A DNA stretch of 64,000 nt from an uncultured Clostridia bacterium (lineage in GTDB: Bacteria > Bacillota > Clostridia > TANB77 > CAG-508): the NCBI GenBank assembly GCA_934167835.1, contig CAKPLZ010000001.1, positions 124,001 through 188,000 on the forward strand, read 5' to 3'. How positions within the stretch are numbered: position 1 is the first letter of the stretch; the number at the start of each line of letters is the position of its first letter. Below are positions 1 through 9,808 of the stretch, one piece after another. A model generated the notes under the pieces. That model was not told where the DNA came from and made no database searches. It was given only the letters and a program-made list of their open reading frames with translations. The translations under genes were made by a program, and so were the position numbers.

Positions 1-190
1 TAATCATAAAATCCTTAAACTGCTCCAAAAATTTCATAAAAGTACTCTTTTTCTTCTTAGCCGCCAACTCATTAAGCCCATATCTTTCCTTTCGACTCTC
101 AACCTCACTAGAGCTCAAGCCCTTTAGTTCATTTGTTTCAAGACATCTGACTGTTTCATCAACAGTCTCATTAAACCAATTCTTGGTCAT
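1..190 (-). CDS. P-type cation ATPase, N-terminus (runs off window)
   Basis: Only the first 63 codons are in the window; the gene continues past position 1. The start is the ATG at 190, with an AAGGAG-type site about 14 bases upstream. The peptide begins MTKNWFNETVDETVR and has the pattern of the cation-transporter ATPase N-terminal domain: GLSSSEVESR, then RYGLNEL, then a basic stretch leading to the first membrane helix. Such enzymes export Ca2+ or a similar cation using ATP. None of the catalytic core (DKTGT) is visible, so ion specificity cannot be judged. It is divergent from the small gene at 332. Confidence 0.75.
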   Translation of the reverse strand, partial: MTKNWFNETVDETVRCLETNELKGLSSSEVESRKERYGLNELAAKKKKSTFMKFLEQFKDFMI

Positions 191-331
191 CAACACATCC
201 CTGCTCCTTTTTTTAAAATATGATACTATTTTACAATAAGATTTTGAAAATGTAAAGAGAAAATAATAAGATTTCATTCATACTTTCCTCAAAATCTGCA
301 AATACTAACCAAAAGGAGGCTTGTGTTTTTT

Positions 332-757
332 ATGAAGGATGTTGATATTTTGAAGGAGATTAATCAGAATGCTAAGATGGGGATGGATTCTTTGACTAGT
401 GTTATTAAGAAGGTTAATGATGGTGAGTTTAAGGATTTGCTAAATACTCAGCATAATGAGTATCAAAATATTTTTGATAGGTCTCAAGAGTTATTAGTTA
501 AGAATAATATTCAGATGAAGGATACTCCTAGCATGCAGAAGGCTATGTCTTGGATGGGGATTCAGTTAAATACTGCTATGGATTCTAGTAATTCTAAGAT
601 TTCTGAATTGTTGATTCAGGGAAATGATATGGGAATTGTTAAAGGAACAAAACTTCTTAATAATTATTCTTTTATGAATAATGAAATTAAAAATATTGTT
701 TCTGATTTTGTTCGCCTTCAACAAAAAAATATTGATGATTTAAAGCAATATTTATAA
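332..757 (+). CDS. small helical protein, possibly ferritin-like fold
   Basis: This is a 141-residue protein with no signal peptide or membrane helix. I chose the ATG at 332, 12 bases after GGAGG at 315-319; a GTG at 323 is too close to that site. The sequence is almost all amphipathic helix and Met-, Gln- and Asn-rich, in four helical blocks. This suggests a ferritin-like four-helix bundle of the kind seen in DUF2383-like proteins, but I see no convincing set of metal ligands. It ends at a strong shared terminator and is transcribed toward the dehydrogenase gene. Function unknown. Confidence 0.6.
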   Translation: MKDVDILKEINQNAKMGMDSLTSVIKKVNDGEFKDLLNTQHNEYQNIFDRSQELLVKNNIQMKDTPSMQKAMSWMGIQLNTAMDSSNSKISELLIQGNDMGIVKGTKLLNNYSFMNNEIKNIVSDFVRLQQKNIDDLKQYL

Positions 758-762
758 TAATT

Positions 763-786
763 AAAGAGGCTTTTGGAAGCCTCTTT
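763..786. terminator. bidirectional terminator
   Basis: A perfect 10-bp stem (AAAGAGGCTT / AAGCCTCTTT) with a TTGG loop, flanked by T/A runs, lies between two convergent genes. Confidence 0.85.
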
Positions 787-791
787 TTAAG

Positions 792-1868
792 TTATTTTAC
801 ATATTCATTTAATGGTTTTACTCTATAATTTAATTCTCCAAATTTATCTGTTGTTACATATCCTGGAACACTGTTTATTACATCTGGTATACGATTTACA
901 ATTGATGCACAAGTTAATTCTACTGTTGCTGGTCTTGCTACAACTATTGTTGTGTCTGGTTCTCCGTAAATTGTCCATTCATTTTTATCAAAATCTTCTT
1001 TTGAATATACTTTTCCTATACATTCTGTTTCAAGTGTTATTCCTTCTTTTGTTGTTGTTGTAACAACTGCGCTCATACCTGTTGCATCTCCTGCTTTTAC
1101 TGTCATTCCAAGTGTTGATGAATAAATATCTTCTTTATATGTTTGTGGTACAGTTTTTTGTGTTTGTCTTTCAACAGTTAGTCCAAGTTTTGAACATAAC
1201 CAACCATTTACATTCCACATGTATGATGGTAAATAGTTTCCTGATTCAATTACTTTTTGTCTTTCTTCATCACTAATTTTGTCTACTGATGCAACTTCTT
1301 TTTCGAAAGCATCCAATGTAAGACCTGAGCCATGTGCTTTTGCTAGTGCAATTCCATAATCTTCAACATTATAGCTTGAACTTCCTTTAATTTTTGTTAT
1401 TTTATGTGTTGAACCTGCAATTGAACTGATAAGTTGTCCCCAATAAATATCTTGGTATCCACTACCTGTAATTGTACAGCCTGTCTTCTTTGCCATGTCA
1501 TCTAATTCTTTAGTTATTGCTGGATTTGAATTTGCTGGATAAAAAGCTTCTTCACAAGTTGTAATTGCATTTATTCCTAATTTTGCACATAACATTAATG
1601 CATCTCTTACATCTGCAATTAAGCTCATTGTTGTAACAATTGCAATATCTGGTTTTACTGTTTTTAGCATTTCTTCTGCATTATCAATAGATGTTACTGT
1701 TACACCTTTATTTTCTCCACCCATAAGCTCTCCAATGTCTTTTCCTATTACTGCTGGGTTTACATCGATTGCTCCAACTACTTCAGCACCTTTTTCGAAA
1801 ACATAACGCATTGTGTATACTGCCATTTTACCTGTACCAAATTGTACGACTCTTATTTTTTTTTCCAT
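792..1868 (-). CDS. ord: 2,4-diaminopentanoate dehydrogenase-like oxidoreductase
   Basis: The 358-residue protein has an N-terminal Rossmann fold (VVQFGTGKMAVYTMRY, then VGAIDVNP) of the dihydrodipicolinate reductase type. Its overall pattern (TTCEEAFYP, GSGYQDIYWGQ) matches 2,4-diaminopentanoate dehydrogenase. That NAD(P)-dependent enzyme oxidatively deaminates 2,4-diaminopentanoate in ornithine fermentation. The start at 1868 follows AAAGGAGG with 8-base spacing. No other ornithine-pathway gene (ortA/B, oraS/E) is in the window, so the substrate is inferred from family resemblance. It stands alone between terminators. Confidence 0.72.
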   Translation of the reverse strand: MEKKIRVVQFGTGKMAVYTMRYVFEKGAEVVGAIDVNPAVIGKDIGELMGGENKGVTVTSIDNAEEMLKTVKPDIAIVTTMSLIADVRDALMLCAKLGINAITTCEEAFYPANSNPAITKELDDMAKKTGCTITGSGYQDIYWGQLISSIAGSTHKITKIKGSSSYNVEDYGIALAKAHGSGLTLDAFEKEVASVDKISDEERQKVIESGNYLPSYMWNVNGWLCSKLGLTVERQTQKTVPQTYKEDIYSSTLGMTVKAGDATGMSAVVTTTTKEGITLETECIGKVYSKEDFDKNEWTIYGEPDTTIVVARPATVELTCASIVNRIPDVINSVPGYVTTDKFGELNYRVKPLNEYVK

Positions 1869-1952
1869 AAATTTTCCTCCTTTAAAATTTTATACCTAGA
1901 TTATACACCAAACTTCAAAAAATATGCAATACCTTTTTGAATAAAAAATAAA

Positions 1953-1969
1953 AAGTGCTCTAGGCACTT
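1953..1969 (-). terminator. terminator of the gene at 1968-2288
   Basis: Stem AAGTGC / GCACTT followed on the minus strand by a T-rich run. It overlaps the stop codon. Confidence 0.65.
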
Positions 1970-2288
1970 AATTTTCTTGAAATTTAGGCATTTTGAGTAA
2001 ATCTGTAAGCACATCATTGAGTGCAATTGGAGTTACTTTGTATGTTTTTAAAACTTCAAGTAAATTTTTTATTTTATTCTCATTTGTTGATATCTGTTTT
2101 ACTGTGTTCTTTTCTAAATTCACTTTATCTTTTTTGTATTCTCTTTTAACAATTGTTATTCCATAATAAGTCTTTAGTTTTGCTTTTCTGAAGGTATATT
2201 TTTTACTTTTATAATATTCTAAAACAACTTCATTAATACCTGCCTCATTAAGTACTGCGGCGCCATAGTATTTTCCTAAGTTTTTCAT
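1968..2288 (-). CDS. small conserved protein, DUF6514-like
   Basis: The frame is open from an ATG at 2339, but that codon has no ribosome site. The ATG at 2288 has AAAGGGG about 10 bases upstream and begins MKNLGKYYGAAV, so I prefer it (106 aa). The protein is basic, has no membrane helix, and contains YYGITIVKREY followed by a helical C-terminus. The shape resembles the Clostridia-specific DUF6514 family, whose role is unknown. It sits alone between ord and frr. Confidence 0.55.
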   Translation of the reverse strand: MKNLGKYYGAAVLNEAGINEVVLEYYKSKKYTFRKAKLKTYYGITIVKREYKKDKVNLEKNTVKQISTNENKIKNLLEVLKTYKVTPIALNDVLTDLLKMPKFQEN

Positions 2289-2418
2289 AATACCTTTTCC
2301 CCTTTCTCGGCTAATTATGTAAAATGGTTTACCTTTCAATGATACACCAAAAGTCCCAAAAAAGCAAGAAAAATCGTTCGCCCTGTATCGACATCATTCG
2401 ACATTTTTCGACAAATTG

Positions 2419-2446
2419 AAAGGAGGCTATTTCTTTAGCCTCCTTT
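2419..2446. terminator. terminator after frr
   Basis: Perfect 11-bp stem (AAAGGAGGCTA / TAGCCTCCTTT) with a 6-base loop just after the frr stop. The T-run is better on the plus side. Confidence 0.7.
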
Positions 2447-2452
2447 TATATA

Positions 2453-3001
2453 TTAAACACTCATTATTTCTTTTTCTTTATTTTCAATTGCTTTATCTAT
2501 TTCAGCAACTTTGCTATCTGTTAATTTTTGAATTTTATCTTCTGCTCCTTTTAGTTCATCTTCTGTAATTGTTCCTTCTTTTTGTTCTGCTTTTGCTATA
2601 TCCATTGCTTCTCTTCTTATAGAACGAACACTTACTTTAGATTCTTCTCCCATTTTCTTTATTTCTTTTACTAATTCTTTTCTTCTTTCTTCTGTTAATT
2701 CTGGGAATGCTAGTCTTATAACTTTTCCATCATTATTTGGGTTGATTCCAATTTCTGCTTTTAAAATTTCTTTTTCAATTTCTTTTAAAAGTGTTGCATC
2801 CCATGGTTGAATTACTATAAGTCTTGCTTCTGGAACTGATATTCCTGCAACTTGGTTAATTGGTGTTGCAACTCCGTAGTAATTAACCATAATTTTGTTT
2901 AATATTGCAGGGTTTGCTCTTCCTGCTCTAACTTCTGATAAATCTTCTTGTAAAACACTTATTGTTTTACTCATTTTTTCTTCAATATTACTTAAATCCA
3001 T
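2453..3001 (-). CDS. frr: ribosome recycling factor
   Basis: A full-length 182-residue RRF that splits post-termination ribosomes together with EF-G. Family marks include VRAGRANPAILNKI near residue 25, the loop VNYYGVATPINQVA, and the helical C-terminal arm with KLTDSKVAEIDKA. The start at 3001 follows AGGAGG with 5-6 base spacing. It lies 16 bases after pyrH, the usual pyrH-frr order. The frame is intact and has no CGG codon. Confidence 0.97.
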   Translation of the reverse strand: MDLSNIEEKMSKTISVLQEDLSEVRAGRANPAILNKIMVNYYGVATPINQVAGISVPEARLIVIQPWDATLLKEIEKEILKAEIGINPNNDGKVIRLAFPELTEERRKELVKEIKKMGEESKVSVRSIRREAMDIAKAEQKEGTITEDELKGAEDKIQKLTDSKVAEIDKAIENKEKEIMSV

Positions 3002-3017
3002 AAAAACCTCCTAAAAT

Positions 3018-3722
3018 TTAACGTACTGTTGTACCTATTTTTTCACCCTTTATAATTCTTACTATATTTTCAGGGTCATCTATTCCAAATACTATTAGTG
3101 GAATGTTATTATCTCTGCAAAGAGATGTAGCTGTTGAATCCATTACTTTTAAATCTTTATTTAAAATATCCAAATATGAAATTTCATCATACTTAACAGC
3201 TGTTTTGTCTTCTTTTGGGTCTGCTGAATATACTCCATCTATCGTTTTTGCAAGTAGAATAACTTCTGAATCTGTTTCAGCAGCTCTTAAAGCAGCACAT
3301 GTGTCTGTTGAAAAATATGGATTTCCTGTACCACATGAGAATATTACAACTCTTCCTTTTTCTAGGTGTTTTGTAGCTTTTCTTTTGATATATGGTTCTG
3401 CTATTTGTCTCATTTCTATTGCTGTTTGAAGTCTTGTGTATATTCCTCTTGATTCTAGTGCATCTTGAAGTGCTAGACCGTTTATTGTTGTTGCAAGCAT
3501 TCCCATATAATCTGATGTTGTTCTTTCCATTTGATGACCATATCTGCCTCTCCAGAAGTTTCCTCCTCCTACTACTATTGATACTTGAACTCCCATATCA
3601 ACTATTTCCTTGATTTTGTCACATATTTTTCCTAATGTTTCTGCATCAATACCATTCTTTTTTTCTCCTGCTAGTGCTTCTCCACTTAGCTTTAGTAAAA
3701 TTCGCTTATACGCAACTTCCAT
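3018..3722 (-). CDS. pyrH: UMP kinase
   Basis: A 234-residue bacterial UMP kinase of the amino-acid-kinase fold; it phosphorylates UMP to UDP using ATP. Visible motifs are KLSGEAL near the start, the glycine loop [11 protein letters not shown], and [15 protein letters not shown] near the C-terminus. The start at 3722 has AAGGAG with 10-base spacing. It is the promoter-proximal gene of the pyrH-frr unit. No tsf gene is visible upstream, where carD lies instead. Confidence 0.97.
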   Translation of the reverse strand: MEVAYKRILLKLSGEALAGEKKNGIDAETLGKICDKIKEIVDMGVQVSIVVGGGNFWRGRYGHQMERTTSDYMGMLATTINGLALQDALESRGIYTRLQTAIEMRQIAEPYIKRKATKHLEKGRVVIFSCGTGNPYFSTDTCAALRAAETDSEVILLAKTIDGVYSADPKEDKTAVKYDEISYLDILNKDLKVMDSTATSLCRDNNIPLIVFGIDDPENIVRIIKGEKIGTTVR

Positions 3723-3803
3723 TTCAAATTACTCCTTTTATTAATTTTCCATATTATTCTACCACAACTTGGGTGGAAAAATAAAGTGTTTTGCTAAAAA
3801 AAG

Positions 3804-3846
3804 AGCAGAATTATTTGAGAAATATTTTTTCTCTATAAACTCTGCT
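3804..3846 (-). terminator. terminator after carD
   Basis: Two-step stem (AGCAGA / TCTGCT outside, GAGAAA / TTTCTC inside) with a T-run on the minus strand, just downstream of the carD stop. Confidence 0.75.
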
Positions 3847-3854
3847 TTTTTTGT

Positions 3855-4403
3855 TTAGAATTTTATTAATTTTCCAATAGTTCCTGTGTCCTCTGCGATT
3901 TCTTCTGTTCCATTATATTCTGCATAAGATTGATTTATTTTATTTTCTACTTCTTGCTCAATTTGTTCTTTTTTAGAATTCTCTGCAAGTGTTAATTCAC
4001 TCACTAGTATTTGTTTTGCATTTAATAGCATCTTTTTTTCACCTGTTGATAGACCTTTTTCTTTTTGTTTAAAGCTTAAATTCCTAACAACATCTGCAAT
4101 TTCATATATATCTCCGCTCTTCATTTTGTCCATATTGTCTCTATAGCGTTTATTCCAGTTAAGTGCCATTTCTGTTGAATTTGTTTCTAGAACTTTAAAT
4201 ACTTTATTTGCTGTTTCTTCATCTATAATGTTTCTAACACCAACATCTTCTGCCTTTGTTGTTGGTACCATAACTTTTACTTCACCAGGCATTTTTATTA
4301 TGTAATAAGATGTCTTTTCCCCTAAAATATTTTTTTCTTCTATATCTTGTATAACCCCTGCACCATGCATTGGATATACTACTTTATCTCCAATATTAAA
4401 CAA
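3855..4403 (-). CDS. carD: CarD/CdnL-type RNA polymerase-binding regulator
   Basis: The 182-residue protein has an N-terminal CarD/TRCF Tudor-like domain (FNIGDKVVYPMHGAGVI, then MVPTTKAEDVGVR) and a helical C-terminal DNA-binding domain (VVRNLSFKQKEKGLSTGEKKML). CarD proteins bind the RNA polymerase beta subunit and stabilise open promoter complexes. The start is a TTG at 4403, supported by AAGGAG 9 bases upstream. The acidic C-terminal tail (about residues 140-182) exceeds the core domain. Single gene, own terminator. Confidence 0.9.
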   Translation of the reverse strand: MFNIGDKVVYPMHGAGVIQDIEEKNILGEKTSYYIIKMPGEVKVMVPTTKAEDVGVRNIIDEETANKVFKVLETNSTEMALNWNKRYRDNMDKMKSGDIYEIADVVRNLSFKQKEKGLSTGEKKMLLNAKQILVSELTLAENSKKEQIEQEVENKINQSYAEYNGTEEIAEDTGTIGKLIKF

Positions 4404-4512
4404 TTATAGTCACTCCTTTATAAGCTATTATTTTGTTACCGACCATAATTATTATACCATAAATTTTGGTAAAAGTAAATGATTTTTCCAGAAGAATATT
4501 TTTATTTTTATG

Positions 4513-7500
4513 TTAAATTTTTACGTTTTCTTCTCCTAGAATTTCTTTAAATTCTTCTAGTATCTCACCAGTTAAATATATTGCGCCACAAGGCTTTAGG
4601 CCTTCTTTATCTTGTATTTGAATTGCTATATTATTTTTCTCTCCTGTAAAAAATCTTATTGCTCCTCTTAAATGTTCTTTTTGCTCTTCTGTTGCGTTTT
4701 GTATGTTTAGTGTTAATATTTTTGTTTTAGTTTCTTGAAAGGTGTTTTGCCTATTATTAGTATTTTGAGTTGCTGTTTCAAAATCGACTATTGTGTTTGC
4801 AACTATTTTTACAGAGTCTTCTTCTTTCATGCTTAATCTGCCTTCTACTAAAACTATATTGTCTTCAAGTAGTACAGTTTGAGACCTACTAAAGCAACTA
4901 TCAAATACAATTATTTCTGTGCTTCCATATAAATCTTCTACTGTAACAAATGCCATTATTGTGTTATTTTTTGTGTATTTCTTTTTTACTGATGTGATTA
5001 TTCCTGCATATTTTACAGGTTTTCCATCTTTTGAATAGTCGTTTTCTTCTCTCATATTTATCATTTGAAGTGTATTTATATTGGTATTTGCTTTGATTTT
5101 TTCTTGAAGTTTTTCTAATGGGTGGCCTGATATGTATATTCCAAGCATTTCTTTTTCCATATCTAATAGTTCTTTTTCTTCAAATTCAGGCTCTTTATTT
5201 AGTACATACTTATGTTTTTCTGTAGTTTCTTTGCTTGCTATATCAAACATTGTTACTTGGCCTTCAATTGATTTTTTGTTTTCTCCTGAAATTGTGTCTA
5301 TTATTCCTTCATAAGAAGAAATGAGTGTATGGCGTGTTTCACCAAGTTCATCAAAAGCTCCTGATTTTATTAAGCTTTCTATACATTTTTTGTTTACAGC
5401 TTCACCTTGTATTCTTTCACAAAAATCTGCAAAGTTTTTAAATTCTCCTTGTTTTTCTCTTTCATTAACTATTGCCTCAATTGCAGATGTTCCAACATTT
5501 TTAACGCTTCCGAAGTCCAAAACGAATTTTGTTTTCACTTACTGTAAATTTCGTAAAACTCTTATTTATACTAGGTTTCAATATTTCTATATTTAGCCTT
5601 TTACATTCTGCAATATACTCTGGTATTTTATCTAAATTTCCTAAAAAGCTATTTAATGTTGCTGCCATAAATTCTGCTGGGTAATATGTTTTTAAATATG
5701 CTGTTCTATATGCTACAACTGCATACGCTGCTGCATGTGATTTATTAAAAGCATATTTTGCAAATTCTGCCATTTCATCAAATATTTTATTTGCGCTTTG
5801 TTCATCTATTCCATTTCTTACACAGCCTGGAATTAAAATATTTCCTTGTTCATCAGTTTGCCCATGTATGAAGTATTCTCTTTCTTTTGCCATTACATCT
5901 AGCTTTTTCTTTCCCATTGCACGCCTTACGAGGTCTGCTCTTCCCAAAGAGTATCCTGCTAAGTCTCTTACTATTTGCATTACTTGTTCTTGATATACCA
6001 TACATCCATAAGTTACATTTAGTATTGGTTCTAGAGCTGGATGTGTATATTCGCTGTGGGCAGGGTCTAGCTTATTTTTTATGTACCTTGGTATTTGGTC
6101 CATTGGGCCTGGTCTATATAGCGATACTCCGGCTATTATGTCTTCTAGTGTATCTGGCTTTAGTTCTTTCATAAAGTTTGTCATTCCTTGGCTTTCAAAT
6201 TGAAATACTCCTACAGTATTGCCTGATTGCCATGTTTCTTTAAATACTTTTGGGTCGTTCATGTTTTGGTCAAAGTTTACTTCTATGTTTCTATTTTGTT
6301 TTACAAAATTTATTGTATCTGATATTACTGTTAGTGTTCTTAGTCCTAGGAAATCCATTTTTAGTAGTCCGTAGTTCTTCTAGTGTTGTCATTATAAATT
6401 GGGCTTCTATTGTGCCTTCATTTACATATAATGGTACATAATCTAGTACTGGTTTATCTGTTATTAGTACTCCGGCACGCGTGTGTTGAAGCTTGGCGTG
6501 GTAAGCCTTCTAGTTTCATTGCTATATCTAGTAGTTTCTTTGTTTCTTCATCATTTTCATATAAATTTTTTAATTCTATATTTTGTTCTAGTGCTTTTTT
6601 TATAGTTATATGAACTTCATTTGGAATCATTTTTGCAAGTTTATCTGCTTCTGAGTATGGTAAATCAAGAACTCTTGCAACATCTCTTATTACCATTTTT
6701 GCTGCCATTGTGCCAAATGTTATTATTTGAGATACATGGTCTCTTCCATATTTTCTGGCTACATATTCTATAACTTCTGGTCTTCTTTCATAGCAGAAGT
6801 CTATATCGAAATCGGGCATGCTTATTCTTTCTGGGTTTAGGAATCTTTCAAAAAGTAGGTTATATTTTATTGGGTCAATATCTGTTATTCCCATTGCATA
6901 AGCTGCAATTGAACCTGCTCCTGAGCCACGTCCTGGTCCTACTGAAATACCTTGTGTTTTAGCATAGTTTATGAAGTCCCAAACTATAAGATAGTAATCA
7001 ACATACCCCATTTTTTCTATTACAGATATTTCATATTCTAGTCTATCTTGTGCTTCTTTGCTTGGGTTATCTCCATATCTTTTTTTCAAACCTGTTCTGC
7101 ATAATTCTTTAAAATAGTCTGCATGTGTTGGGTATTCTTTTGGTACTTCGTAATTTGGAAGTTTTGTATTTCCAAATTCAAAATCAAAGTTGCATTTTTC
7201 TGCAATTTTAACAGTGTTTTCTATGGCTTCTGGTATATTTTTAAAATAGTCTGCCATTTCTTCTGGTGATTTTACATAGAATTCATCTACTCCCATTTTC
7301 ATTCTATCTGGATCACTCATTTTTTTTCCTGTTTGAATACATAACAAAATTTCGTGAATGTAGGCATCTTCCTTTTTTAAGTAATGCGAATCATTTGTTG
7401 CAACTAGAGGAATATTAAGCTCTTTGGAAAGTTCAACAAGTTTTTGATTTACTAAAACCTGTTCTGGCAAACCATTTGGTTGAACTTCCAAGTAGTAATC

Positions 7501-8001
7501 TTCTCCAAAGATATTTTTATGCCATAAAGCAATTCTTTTTGCTTCTTCTAAGTCTTCCTTTAGTATTGCTTTATTAACACTTCCTGCCAAGCATGCACTT
7601 AAACAAATTAAACCTTCGTGGTATTTTTCTAAAAGTTCTAAGTCTATTCTTGGTTTATAATAAAAGCCTTCAATAAATCCCATTGAAACTAAAATACTTA
7701 AGTTTTTATATCCTATTTCATTTTTTGCAAGCAAAATTAAATGTGAATATTTATTATCTATATTAGATTCTTTATCAAACCTAGTACGAGGCGCCACATA
7801 AACCTCACACCCAATAATAGGTTTAATACCAACCTTTTTACATTCCTTATAGAAATCAACTACACCAAACATAACACCATGGTCTGTAATTGCCATAGCT
7901 TTCATTCCAAGTTCTTTTGCTCGTGCTGGTAGTTCTTTTATTTTATTTGCTCCATCTAATAAACTAAATTCCGTGTGTGTATGTAAATGTACAAACTCCA
8001 T
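4513..8001 (-). CDS. dnaE: DNA polymerase III alpha subunit DnaE, with three +1 frameshifts
   Basis: Three skipped C residues (6474, 6371, 5512) are needed to read this gene; with them it encodes 1161 residues, normal for DnaE. In order: PHP domain (FVHLHTHTEFSLLDG), polymerase palm with PDFDIDF near residue 395, fingers and thumb, tandem HhH region, and an OB domain near the C-terminus. All three shifts restore family residues: ACG-VLITDK, EEL-GLLKMDF and FGL-GSVKNVG. The start at 8001 follows AGGAGA with 8-base spacing. Without frameshifting the product would end after about 515 residues, before the catalytic core is complete. It is a replicative polymerase subunit beside PolC. Confidence 0.95.
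5509..5512 (-). other. +1 frameshift site, dnaE site 3
   Basis: CTT then C-GGA. The zero frame ends at RKR-stop; skipping C joins KIRFGL to GSVKNVG, a conserved DnaE segment. Confidence 0.92.
6368..6371 (-). other. +1 frameshift site, dnaE site 2
   Basis: CTA then C-GGA, 34 codons after site 1. Skipping C joins TTLEEL to GLLKMDFLGLRTL. Confidence 0.9.
6471..6474 (-). other. +1 frameshift site, dnaE site 1
   Basis: TGC then C-GGA. The zero frame reads CGG and stops five codons later; skipping C gives HAC-GVLITDKPVLDYVP, the expected DnaE text. Confidence 0.9.
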
Positions 8002-8035
8002 AATTTTCTCCTAAACCTTCTATTTTATGGCATTT

Positions 8036-8064
8036 ATTATATCATATATTATTAAAAAAAGTAA
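8036..8064 (-). promoter_or_regulatory. candidate dnaE promoter
   Basis: -10 TATAAT (8036-8041) with a weak -35 TTACTT (8059-8064) and 17-base spacing, about 35 bases upstream of the dnaE start. Confidence 0.4.
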
Positions 8065-8199
8065 GCGTTTTTAATAACAAAATCATAGATTGAATTATTA
8101 GTGAATTCTAAAAGTAAAATATATTAATTAATAACTAAACTTTATTTTACTTTTACAATTTAACTTTATGATTAATTTTTCTCATTTTTCTTCAATCTC

Positions 8200-8228
8200 T
8201 TGGCTTTCCACCATATTTGTGGTATAAT
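8200..8228 (+). promoter_or_regulatory. sigma-A promoter of the DUF4364 gene
   Basis: -35 TTGGCT (8200-8205), 17-base spacer, -10 TATAAT (8223-8228), followed by an AAAGGA ribosome site. Confidence 0.7.
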
Positions 8229-8257
8229 ATTTATGTTTTTTGAAAGGATTTGATTTT

Positions 8258-8791
8258 ATGAAGTTGGCTTCTGATAATGAGACTTTGGCTGAGAATAAAG
8301 CTTTGATTTTGTATATTTTGAATAAAGTTAATAAACCTATTGAGAATACTGCTTTTTATAAGTTGATTTTGACTTTTGAGGATATGAATTATTTTTATTT
8401 TCAGCAATTTTTATTGGATTTAATGGATAATAAATATATTTTAAAAGGTATTACTGATAAGAATGAAACTGTATATGAGATGACTGCTGATGGTAGACAG
8501 GCTATTAGTTTGGTTCAGGATTTGATTCCTGGTTTTACTCGCTTTCAGATTGATAATAATTTTAAAGAAGATTTGCGTTCTATTGAAGATGAATATTCTA
8601 TTACAGCAGATTTTATCCCTGAAAGTGAAAATGCATATACTGTTGTTTGTAAAATCACTGAAAATGGCCGTGTTACTTTTGAAGTTAAGACTTTTGCAGG
8701 CTCAAGAGAACATGCTAAATCAATTGTTGATAATTGGAAAAAGAATGCTGTTAAGCTATATCCCAAGATGCTAAAAATGCTTACTAAATAA
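8258..8791 (+). CDS. DUF4364 family protein
   Basis: A 177-residue soluble protein that I recognise as DUF4364, a Clostridia family with an N-terminal winged-helix-like region (NKALILYILNKVNKPIENTAFYKLIL) and an alpha/beta C-terminus. I place the start at the ATG at 8258, 9 bases after AAAGGA; a TTG at 8240 precedes the ribosome site. A clear promoter precedes it and a terminator overlaps its stop, so it is monocistronic. A DNA-binding role is plausible but unproven. Confidence 0.75.
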   Translation: MKLASDNETLAENKALILYILNKVNKPIENTAFYKLILTFEDMNYFYFQQFLLDLMDNKYILKGITDKNETVYEMTADGRQAISLVQDLIPGFTRFQIDNNFKEDLRSIEDEYSITADFIPESENAYTVVCKITENGRVTFEVKTFAGSREHAKSIVDNWKKNAVKLYPKMLKMLTK

Positions 8792-8806
8792 GTAAGCACT
8801 TTTTTT
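8779..8806 (+). terminator. terminator of the DUF4364 gene
   Basis: Stem GCTTACT / AGTAAGC with a 5-base loop containing the stop codon, followed by ACTTTTTTT. Confidence 0.8.
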
Positions 8807-8807
8807 A

Positions 8808-9803
8808 TTATATACTATTAAATTTTGGCATCATTCCTATTTTGTTTGGTGTATGCTCTGGTAATTGATAAATGTCATGTCCTGGAAATTCATTTGCTTC
8901 TACAAAGACTGGACCCTTGTCTGAAAAAGCCACATCCCATCCTATATATGCCATTTCTGGCACTATTTTTGCCGCTTCCTTACACATTGCAAGTGCCTCT
9001 TCCCAGTCTGGAAACTTAAAGCCTTTTATAATATTTCCTGTTGCAGGATGAACTTCATACAAATTTTTCTTTTTATCAATTGCCCTGTCTAATACTATTC
9101 CAGTCTCCACATCTATTGGAGCAACCATTCCACCACTATTGAAATTATCAACAAAAGAACCATTTCCAATTCTAAAATAAGCACATATTACATGTGGTTT
9201 ATTGTCTTTTAGTATAGTAACAACTCTTGCAGTATTAATTGCACCTGGATAAATATTGCTTACCTTTTCATTTTGCTTTATTACTTCTTCCAGTTCAAAA
9301 TTATGGCTACTTGTAAGGTAATTATATAATTCTTCTGATGAAGGATAATCCTTTGTTTTGATTTTTTCTATTCCCTTTCCGCAACCACCATCTATTGGTT
9401 TTGCCATAAACACATCATGTTTTTCTATAAACTTAATAACATCTTCCTTTGATGCAGTAGTTACATCTACCCAATCTCTTTTTAAGTACTTCTGGAATTT
9501 TCTATTAAATTCATTTTTATTCTCAAATATGTGAAAATATGCTTTATCATTATATTTTGCAATTAAGCTATTGTTCCTGCCTCTTGTTATATAGGTATCT
9601 CTTTGCTCATCTGTTAAATTATACATTTCAAATAAATCATAATCCATATATCCGGCTCCATACTTTTTGGCACATTCAGACATATCTAAAAATATTGATA
9701 AACGAGATTTTCCAGTTTTTTTGTGTACTTCATTTACTTTGTTTAACATTGCTTTATAGTCCATTTTTGATAAACGGCTTAAAATATACTTAATATTTCC
9801 CAT
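8808..9803 (-). CDS. ATP-grasp protein, sugar-transfer-associated type
   Basis: A 331-residue protein with an ATP-grasp fold. The signature region is FMAKPIDGGCGKGIEKI (about residues 138-155), with INTARVVTI, then SGGMVAPID and the metal-binding end FVEANEFPG. It best fits the ATP-grasp family found beside cell-envelope polysaccharide genes (PF14397-like). The substrate is unknown; the family ligates a carboxylate to an amine or similar group using ATP. It follows gatD by 5 bases and so probably belongs to the murT-gatD unit, pointing to a peptidoglycan or wall-polymer role. The frame is intact. Confidence 0.75.
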   Translation of the reverse strand: MGNIKYILSRLSKMDYKAMLNKVNEVHKKTGKSRLSIFLDMSECAKKYGAGYMDYDLFEMYNLTDEQRDTYITRGRNNSLIAKYNDKAYFHIFENKNEFNRKFQKYLKRDWVDVTTASKEDVIKFIEKHDVFMAKPIDGGCGKGIEKIKTKDYPSSEELYNYLTSSHNFELEEVIKQNEKVSNIYPGAINTARVVTILKDNKPHVICAYFRIGNGSFVDNFNSGGMVAPIDVETGIVLDRAIDKKKNLYEVHPATGNIIKGFKFPDWEEALAMCKEAAKIVPEMAYIGWDVAFSDKGPVFVEANEFPGHDIYQLPEHTPNKIGMMPKFNSI

Positions 9804-9808
9804 TATTT

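Noticed and set aside
812..1276. Leu-rich open frames on the plus strand (here and at many other places)
   Set aside because: They are antisense shadows of minus-strand genes caused by AT-rich codon use, without ribosome sites.
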